DNA of 17,216 bases from contig JBFLVI010000043.1 in the NCBI GenBank assembly GCA_040758635.1, positions 1 through 17,216 on the forward strand, in the 5' to 3' direction. The translations under genes and the position numbers were made by a program. This DNA is from Yes71-27 sp040758635. Lineage in GTDB: Bacteria > Bacillota > Desulfotomaculia > Desulfotomaculales > Ammonificaceae. Within the stretch, counting starts at the first letter, position 1. Every line of letters begins with the position of its first letter. Below the pieces are notes generated by a model. That model had not been told where the DNA came from. It saw only the letters and a list, made by a program, of their open reading frames with translations, and ran no database searches. This document shows positions 13,549 through 17,216 of the stretch, in pieces.

Positions 13549-13941
13549 ATGGAAGTTCTGTACCGGTGCGAGATTTGTCGTTGCATTTTTCGAAAGAAAG
13601 AGGAGGCCGAACGGTGCGAAGCGCGTGGGAGACCGCAGGAATACCCCGTTGGGATGCTGTTTGCTGTTCCGGGATATGACAACATTGTGTTTGCCGTCGC
13701 CGGAAACCATGTCGAAGGCCATTCTAATTTTATCGGCGCTTGGGCAGCCCGGGACAACGGCTACGGCGACAACTATGACCAGACCTGCGGCGTTAGTGAA
13801 AAGATGTCGCCGCCCGATCCTTCACTTCCGGCGTTTCGTCGGATGGTTTCTAATCTTACGGGCAAAAACATCCCCGTAACCATATGGGACGGCAAGAAAC
13901 CGGTGGCACTGGAAAAGTATCTTGCGAAATGCGCGTCTTAG
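13549..13941 (+). CDS. Small zinc-finger-like hypothetical protein
   Basis: This encodes 130 residues from ATG 13549, 9 bases after GGAGGTG (13533-13539). The N-terminus, YRCEICRCIFRKKEEAERCE (5-24), resembles a single zinc knuckle: C7, C10 and C23 with a 'F..keeAe.CE' helix common in small phage and plasmid proteins. The remainder includes FAVPGYDNIVFAVAGNHVEGH and AARDNGYGDNYDQTCG, neither of which I recognise. It starts 20 bases after the M23 gene and overlaps the next gene by 13 bases. Probably part of the same transcript. Function unknown; the zinc site is inferred from spacing. Confidence 0.6.
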   Translation: MEVLYRCEICRCIFRKKEEAERCEARGRPQEYPVGMLFAVPGYDNIVFAVAGNHVEGHSNFIGAWAARDNGYGDNYDQTCGVSEKMSPPDPSLPAFRRMVSNLTGKNIPVTIWDGKKPVALEKYLAKCAS

Positions 13942-14282
13942 TCTGCGGCAGCCGCGACTGGATCAATCGTGCTGCGATCCTGCGGGAGTTGTCAAAATTT
14001 CCGCCGGGAACCGTAGTTATTCAAGGTGGGTGCCGCGGCGCGGACAGGCTTGCCGCGGAGATAGCGCGAGAACTTGGCTTCACGGTCAAAGAGTTTCGCG
14101 CCGATTGGCAACGATACGGCCCCCGGGCCGCCGGCCCCATCCGCAACCGGCGGATGCTGGACGAAGGCAAGCCCGACCTCGTCCTGGCGTTTCACGCCGC
14201 AATAAAAAAGTCGCGCGGGATGGCGGACATTGTGCGGCAGGCGCGCAGGGCCGGTGTGCCCGTGCGCGTCATAACTAATTAG
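13929..14282 (+). CDS. YspA/DUF2493-type SLOG protein
   Basis: This encodes 117 residues from ATG 13929, inside the end of the previous gene; the ribosome binding site is weak, so coupling is likely. Family motifs are visible: VLVCGSRDW (3-11), VVIQGGCRGADRLAAEIA (about 35-52), RADWQRYGPRAAGPIRNRRM (about 61-80) and a C-terminal KPDLVLAFH. These match the YspA/DUF2493 family of SLOG-fold (Rossmann-like) proteins, thought to bind a nucleotide or nucleotide-derived ligand. The family is common on phages and plasmids and is discussed as a sensor or effector in defence and conflict systems. Length is normal for the family. A tRNA 3' fragment begins within about 11 bases of its stop. Confidence 0.8.
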   Translation: MRVLVCGSRDWINRAAILRELSKFPPGTVVIQGGCRGADRLAAEIARELGFTVKEFRADWQRYGPRAAGPIRNRRMLDEGKPDLVLAFHAAIKKSRGMADIVRQARRAGVPVRVITN

Positions 14283-14292
14283 ACCCGGGAAC

Positions 14293-14320
14293 GCTGGTTC
14301 GAACCCAGTTGCTTCAGCCA
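14293..14320 (+). tRNA. tRNA 3'-end fragment (T-arm, acceptor strand, CCA)
   Basis: GCTGG, loop TTCGAAC, CCAGT form a 5-bp T-arm with one G-T pair. Next come TGCTTCA (3' acceptor strand), discriminator G and CCA at 14318-14320. No D-arm, anticodon arm or matching 5' acceptor (TGAAGCA) precedes it, as the SLOG gene ends at 14282. It is therefore a fragment, of the kind left as an attachment site when an element integrates at a tRNA 3' end. Confidence 0.65.
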
Positions 14321-14351
14321 GTTCTAAAAACCAAAGAAAGAAGGATTTCTT

Positions 14352-14579
14352 TTGCACAAAAACCCAGGTTTGGCCGCGGTCTTGTCTTTCTTCTTCGCCG
14401 GTCTCGGGCAGATCTATAACGGCCAGATCGGCAAGGGCATCGGCCTCATAATTGCGGAATTGATTTCGGGTCTTCTCTGCACGGTAATTGTCGGCTTTCT
14501 CCTGTTGCCGGTCGTCTGGATATACGCCATCTACAACGCTTATAAGACGGCAGAGAAGATCAACGCGGGACAGCTTTGA
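14352..14579 (+). CDS. TM2-domain membrane protein
   Basis: This encodes 75 residues from TTG 14352, about 7 bases after GAAGG (14340-14344). The sequence is a compact TM2 domain: KNPGLAAVLSFFFAGLGQIY, NGQIGKGIGL, then a second hydrophobic helix (LLCTVIVGFLLLPVVWIYAI) and YNAYKTAEKIN. The 'KsP..A..LSff.pGlGqiYnGq..kG' pattern is diagnostic. Such proteins are widespread small membrane proteins with no fixed function. It lies just after the tRNA 3' fragment and has no tight link to its neighbours, so it may be recombination cargo. Confidence 0.85.
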   Translation: MHKNPGLAAVLSFFFAGLGQIYNGQIGKGIGLIIAELISGLLCTVIVGFLLLPVVWIYAIYNAYKTAEKINAGQL

Positions 14580-14666
14580 AACTTTAACATCTCAACAATG
14601 GGCTTGGCCTAACAGAGCGAAAGAAAGGAGGAACGGCGCGGCGGAGATTCTGCGCCGGCTGAAGTT

Positions 14667-15074
14667 TTGGAAGAAACCAGAAGCCTGTTTGTCAAATTAG
14701 AAGAAGAGTTCGCCGGGCCGTTCGGCCCCATCCCCCCGGAGGTTGTCGAGCACATCAGAAAACACTACGGCCCGTGCGCCGACCGGGTTCTTCGGGAATC
14801 TAAGGACCCCCGCTTCTGCAACCCGGTCTTAATAACCCACAGCGGCGTCACGGTCAGCCGCGCGGAGGAGTTTCTCAGGCGGCCCTGGTCGGTGGCGGAG
14901 CCGGAGCCGGGCAGCCTCACGGAATATTATCGGAGAGTCGGCATCATTGTCCCGTGCGAAGACGGCTGGAAATTCAAAAAAGGAGATGGTGACGATGCGT
15001 TTGTTGGCGGTGCTGTTTGTGCTGCTGTTCGCGATGATGCTGGTGGCGCCTGCGCTTGCTCAAGAGCAGAATAG
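14667..15074 (+). CDS. Hypothetical protein overlapping the second pilin gene
   Basis: The frame is open from 14613 and the first ordinary start is TTG 14667, giving 135 residues, but a strong AAAGGAGGAA (14624-14633) points to a start near 14640 where no standard start codon exists in frame. The body (GPIPPEVVEHIRKHYGPCADRVLRES, then RFCNPVLITHSGVTVSRAEEFLRRPW) is protein-like; I do not recognise it. The last ~27 residues (FVGGAVCAAVRDDAGGACACSRAE) look like an out-of-frame reading of the pilin gene at 14995, which it overlaps by 80 bases. So the gene may be frameshifted or truncated at its 3' end, and perhaps at its 5' end too. Confidence 0.45.
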   Translation: MEETRSLFVKLEEEFAGPFGPIPPEVVEHIRKHYGPCADRVLRESKDPRFCNPVLITHSGVTVSRAEEFLRRPWSVAEPEPGSLTEYYRRVGIIVPCEDGWKFKKGDGDDAFVGGAVCAAVRDDAGGACACSRAE

Positions 15075-15411
15075 CCAGGGGGCCCAGGACGGCATTCACG
15101 GAGCCTCCGGTGCTCCCGCTAAGAAAATAGGCGAGATCCGTCCGATCCCGCCGGACGAGATCGTGAAGTCCGCCGAAAAAGTCGGCGGCAACATAGTGAA
15201 GCTCGGCCAGGGAGTGGCCGCCCCCCTGGTGCCGGTGCTGCTTGTCGCTGCAGCCGCTCTGATCGTGGTCGGCGCGGCAGTCGCGGGCATAACCAAGAGC
15301 TTTCTGAAGGCCGGCTTCGGCGTCCTGGCCGGAATAGTGGTGCTCTATTTGCTTGTCTTTCACTACGACAAGATCGTCGGCGGCTTAAAAGGTTTGGGTG
15401 TGGGGAACTGA
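14995..15411 (+). CDS. Second VirB2/TrbC-like pilin-type protein
   Basis: This encodes 138 residues. ATG 14995 lies 9 bases after AGGAG (14981-14985); ATG 14986 is too close to it. A signal peptide runs to about 22 (MRLLAVLFVLLFAMMLVAPALA, cut before QEQ). A polar linker follows, then two hydrophobic helices (about 73-98 and 102-124) and the end DKIVGGLKGLGVGN. The plan, and the KVGGNIVKLGQG and KIVGG segments, parallel the pilin at 4879 (VGANIVGFVRG, KIVGG). It sits outside the main conjugation operon and is followed by a strong terminator. It may be an alternative pilin or a minor channel component. Confidence 0.65.
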   Translation: MRLLAVLFVLLFAMMLVAPALAQEQNSQGAQDGIHGASGAPAKKIGEIRPIPPDEIVKSAEKVGGNIVKLGQGVAAPLVPVLLVAAAALIVVGAAVAGITKSFLKAGFGVLAGIVVLYLLVFHYDKIVGGLKGLGVGN

Positions 15412-15462
15412 CCGGGTACGCGCGCATTCGGTTCTCTGTTTTCGAAGAACACCTCCTGGTTT

Positions 15463-15494
15463 GCCGGGCGCAAAGCCCGGCCCTTTTCTTTTTC
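15463..15494 (+). terminator. Strong terminator after the second pilin gene
   Basis: GCCGGGC (15463-15469), loop GCAAA, GCCCGGC (15475-15481), then CCTTTTCTTTTT. The downstream half (GGCCCTTTTCTTTTTCAGG) recurs exactly at 17080-17098. Confidence 0.9.
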
Positions 15495-15553
15495 AGGGCG
15501 AAAGCAAATCGCGGCCTGCGCTCGGAGAGTCTCCTGCGGCCGGTCCTTCGGAC

Positions 15554-15581
15554 GGGGGTTCGATTCCTCCCGCCTCCACCA
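15554..15581 (+). ncRNA. ssrA: tmRNA (ssrA) 3'-end fragment, probable attachment site
   Basis: GGGGG, loop TTCGATT, CCTCC (T-arm) is followed by CGCCTCC, discriminator A and CCA (15579-15581). The CGCCTCC-A-CCA end pairs with the GGGGGCG that usually begins tmRNA. The preceding GTCCTTCGGAC hairpin (15543-15553) is also typical of tmRNA 3' regions. No tag-encoding or 5' part is found in the window, and the terminator of the pilin gene lies only about 50 bases upstream. The tmRNA 3' end is a well-known target of tyrosine-recombinase integrases. The extent of similarity upstream of 15540 is unclear. Confidence 0.7.
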
Positions 15582-15610
15582 AAAGCCTGCAGTGCAAACG
15601 AGGTGTTAAC

Positions 15611-15856
15611 GTGTGCCGCGTTTACCGAACCAAGAATGGCACCTACTTAAGACTGTGTTATCGCTTCGGCTCCCGGCGGGGAGAAAAGGTATACTTCGCC
15701 GGCGACCCACCGCTCGGGGCGTCCGGGCACTATGTCGGACGGCCGGGCCGGTCGGAAAGCAGGAAGCGCAAGAAGCGCCGATGCTGCCAACGCTGCGGCT
15801 CCCCCGTGGTGTCCCGGCACAATACGGTCTGTAGCCTCTGCGCAAAGGGACTCTGA
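15611..15856 (+). CDS. Small basic zinc-ribbon protein
   Basis: This encodes 81 residues from GTG 15611, 5 bases after GAGGTG (15600-15605). Upstream open codons run through the tmRNA fragment and are not coding. The N-terminal half (CRVYRTKNGTYLRLCYRFGS) is predicted beta-rich; a basic linker (RSESRKRKKRR) leads to a C-terminal zinc ribbon, CCQRCGSPVVSRHNTVCSLC, with two C-x2-C pairs. This is a nucleic-acid-binding look, but I recognise no family. It is the first gene after the tmRNA fragment. Composition is similar to its neighbours. Confidence 0.6.
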   Translation: MCRVYRTKNGTYLRLCYRFGSRRGEKVYFAGDPPLGASGHYVGRPGRSESRKRKKRRCCQRCGSPVVSRHNTVCSLCAKGL

Positions 15857-15949
15857 GGGGAGCATTCGGGCTTCCCTTAGATTTTTCGACATATGTTGGA
15901 GGTTTTTCCAAATTTCCCCGGTTTTTCTTTTTCTGAGAGGTGTTTTGTT

Positions 15950-16132
15950 GTGGTTTTCGCTCACTGGTCGGACGCTCTGCTTTTTGCGGTCAACAGCGCG
16001 TGTTTTCTGGCGGCTTTCCCTCTGTATTGCTACTTCAGGGGCTTTGACAGGTCGGGCATGTGCCTTATGGGCGGCATTATAACTCTTTGCGCTTTTTCCA
16101 ACAGCATTCTACTCGCTGTAGGTTTGCTGTAG
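15950..16132 (+). CDS. 60-residue two-helix membrane protein
   Basis: Start GTG 15950 follows GAGAGGTG (15936-15943); the frame is open from ATG 15893, but the 19 extra codons cross a T-rich stretch and lack a ribosome binding site. Two hydrophobic segments (DALLFAVNSACFLAAFPLYCYF and MCLMGGIITLCAFSNSILLAVGLL) are linked by RGFDRSG. It is unknown in function. It precedes the zinc peptidase gene by about 45 bases and may be a partner or regulator of it, which is only a guess from position. Confidence 0.55.
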   Translation: MVFAHWSDALLFAVNSACFLAAFPLYCYFRGFDRSGMCLMGGIITLCAFSNSILLAVGLL

Positions 16133-16177
16133 GGAAGGGCTTCTCTCACGGCGAATCAGCCTGTTGGGGTGATTGCC

Positions 16178-16852
16178 GTGGTGGAAGCGTTAATGGAAAC
16201 ATTGCTGGTTGCTTCTATCTCGATGCTGACGTTGGGGGTTCCGATGTGGATGCTGCACCGTCTGGCAGTTTTTTGGAAGAAGAGGAACATCGTCTTTCCG
16301 GTGGGGTGCGGGGAACTGGCCGAAACCCTGCTAAAAAGGCACAAACTCGATTACCGGGTTGTTTTTGACTCCAATGCCTCCGGTCGCTGCGACTGGCGGC
16401 GGAAAACTATCCGTCTGAGTTACAGCAGAGAAGAAAGGCACCTGGCGGCCGTCTTCCAGGCGGCCCACGAAGTGGGTCACGCGGTTCGCGGCCCGGCTTT
16501 ATTCGCCGGGATATTGCTTCTCTTCTGGGGCGCCTACTTCGCCTGGTTGCTTATGTGTCTGTGGGGAGGGTTTGCCTGGAGCAAAACAGCCTGGCCGTCA
16601 GCGCTTGCGCTGATAGCCTTTCTCTTCGGGGTGCGGACGGTTGATTTCTGGGTTGACGAACTGAAGGCCACACGGTACGCCCGGAGAGAGCTGGAACGGC
16701 TGGTTGCGGACGATGCGGAAAGATTAGCCCTCCGCGTCCACTTCATAGCGTACTGTCTGGCACATATTGTGCTCCCTGTGTCTGTTTCGGTGGCCCTTCT
16801 CTGGATAGGGCGGCTGCTGTGGCGCCTCGGCGTCTTTTGGGGAGGTGGTTGA
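16178..16852 (+). CDS. YugP-like membrane zinc metallopeptidase
   Basis: This encodes about 224 residues. GTG 16178 is favoured because TTGGGGTGA (16164-16172) is 5 bases upstream; GTG 16169 overlaps it. The N-terminal membrane helix (about 6-25) is followed by a soluble part and HEVGH at 97-101 in FQAAHEVGHAVRG. Two further hydrophobic segments lie at about 108-130 and 140-155. Next is DELKATRYARREL (160-172), which supplies the third zinc ligand (E near 161). A last hydrophobic segment is at about 190-215. This order (helix, HExxH with short helices, 'DE..A...A') is that of Zn_peptidase_2 (YugP) proteins, membrane proteases of unknown substrate. Its stop overlaps the spacing of the next small gene, so they are cotranscribed. 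Confidence 0.8.
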   Translation: MVEALMETLLVASISMLTLGVPMWMLHRLAVFWKKRNIVFPVGCGELAETLLKRHKLDYRVVFDSNASGRCDWRRKTIRLSYSREERHLAAVFQAAHEVGHAVRGPALFAGILLLFWGAYFAWLLMCLWGGFAWSKTAWPSALALIAFLFGVRTVDFWVDELKATRYARRELERLVADDAERLALRVHFIAYCLAHIVLPVSVSVALLWIGRLLWRLGVFWGGG

Positions 16853-16853
16853 T

Positions 16854-16961
16854 ATGGTTTCTCCCGCGATCCTGGACCTCTTTGACCGGTTCGTTTTTCT
16901 GGCGGCACTCTTCAACGCGATGTCTCTGCTGACGGCAATCGTGTCGGTACGGTTGAGTTGA
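16854..16961 (+). CDS. 35-residue membrane peptide
   Basis: ATG 16854 follows GGAGGTGG (16841-16848) by 5 bases, one of the best ribosome binding sites in the window, and begins 1 base after the peptidase stop. The product, MVSPAILDLFDRFVFLAALF and a further 15 residues ending SVRLS, is one hydrophobic helix with an acidic/basic N-terminal face. It is followed directly by a hairpin. It may be a peptide associated with, or processed by, the neighbouring zinc peptidase; that is inference. Confidence 0.5.
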   Translation: MVSPAILDLFDRFVFLAALFNAMSLLTAIVSVRLS

Positions 16962-17001
16962 GTGACCTCCTCCCTACACCTAAAGGTGTAGGGCTTCCCT
17001 T
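16962..17001. repeat. Hairpin resembling an IS200/IS605-type end, or terminator
   Basis: CCCTACACC (16972-16980), loop TAAA, GGTGTAGGG (16985-16993) is a perfect 9-bp stem flanked by GTGACCTCCT on the left and CTTCCCTTTT on the right. The arrangement 'TGACCTCCTCCC...hairpin...GGGCTTCC' recalls the subterminal hairpins of IS200/IS605-family (TnpB) elements in Clostridia. No transposase is nearby, so it may be a solo end, a scar, or simply the terminator of the small gene before it. Confidence 0.4.
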
Positions 17002-17062
17002 TTCACTGCCAAGGCCGCATTCCTCCCCTGATTGAATTGGAAACAGGCATTCTTCCTGGGTT

Positions 17063-17095
17063 GGCCGGGCGATCCGTCCGGCCCTTTTCTTTTTC
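17063..17095 (+). terminator. Terminator abutting the last gene's ribosome binding site
   Basis: GGCCGGGCG (17063-17071), loop ATC, CGTCCGGCC (17075-17083) pair over 9 bp with one G-T, then CTTTTCTTTTTC. The next bases are AGGAGGTG, the ribosome binding site of the gene at 17110, so the T-tract and site are contiguous. Confidence 0.8.
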
Positions 17096-17109
17096 AGGAG
17101 GTGTCTTTC

Positions 17110-17216
17110 TTGCGCATCTACATTGTCTTCGGCGATTACACGGAAAAACTCTGCCAGTATTTATCTTCCCGGTACGAGATCGCCGGCTCCGACCGCACCC
17201 TGGAGGCGGCGGTGGC
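17110..17216 (+). CDS. Start of an unidentified gene (runs off the right edge)
   Basis: TTG 17110 follows AGGAGGTG (17096-17103) by 6 bases. The first 35 residues, MRIYIVFGDYTEKLCQYLSS then RYEIAGSDRTLEAAV, are a predicted beta-alpha-beta start, as in a Rossmann or receiver-like fold. N-terminal domains of this kind occur in CpaE/TadZ-like and other element-encoded ATPases, but too little is visible to assign a family. Confidence 0.6.
   Translation, partial: MRIYIVFGDYTEKLCQYLSSRYEIAGSDRTLEAAV

Overview
The window looks like accessory DNA from a GC-rich, Gram-positive anaerobe of the Clostridia/Peptococcaceae type (Desulfotomaculum/Pelotomaculum-like). This is an inference from the strong AGGAGG-type ribosome binding sites, the frequent TTG and GTG starts, the GC-rich coding sequence and the kinds of proteins present. 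No taxonomic marker is in view. Every gene I accept is on the + strand.

Layout. (1) 1-750: two small overlapping genes of unknown function. (2) 750-1060: no convincing gene, but a run of hairpins ahead of the next gene. (3) 1058-2994: four small winged-helix-type DNA-binding proteins in a row, two of them paralogues with RepL-like features. Between the first two, at 1365-1600, is an AT-rich segment with three copies of a 19-bp palindrome whose centres are 44 and 22 bp apart, followed by a promoter. This could be an iteron-type origin or an operator array. (4) 2934-3287: a 100-N scaffold gap flanked by a perfect 127-bp duplication, almost certainly an assembly artefact. (5) 3241-4294: an AAA_28-type P-loop protein and a YdjM/DUF457-type membrane hydrolase. 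(6) 4291-10642: a conjugation (type IV secretion) operon, with a membrane-anchored 3D-domain protein, a VirB2/TrbC-like pilin, a PrgI-like protein, a VirB4 N-terminal-like protein, the VirB4 ATPase and a large VirB6/TrbL-like channel protein, ending in a strong terminator. (7) 10808-13528: a new promoter, a helix-turn-helix protein and a bifunctional wall-remodelling protein (3D domain plus M23 peptidase) whose true start is obscured by a frame problem. (8) 13549-15411: small cargo genes (a zinc-finger-like protein, a YspA/DUF2493 SLOG protein, a TM2 protein, an unknown protein) and a second pilin-like gene. (9) 15411-17216: a zinc-ribbon protein, a 60-aa membrane protein, a membrane zinc peptidase related to YugP, a 35-aa membrane peptide, and the start of a further gene.

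How it fits together. The pilin, PrgI, VirB4 and VirB6 proteins would form the core of a Gram-positive mating channel. The two 3D-domain proteins, one carrying an M23 endopeptidase, would open the peptidoglycan. The winged-helix cluster and palindromes would control replication or expression. No relaxase, VirD4 coupling protein or integrase is visible, so the window is only part of a conjugative element or plasmid. The 3' ends of a tRNA (14293-14320) and of tmRNA/ssrA (15554-15581), without their 5' parts, look like attachment-site scars. They suggest a mosaic built by successive site-specific integrations.
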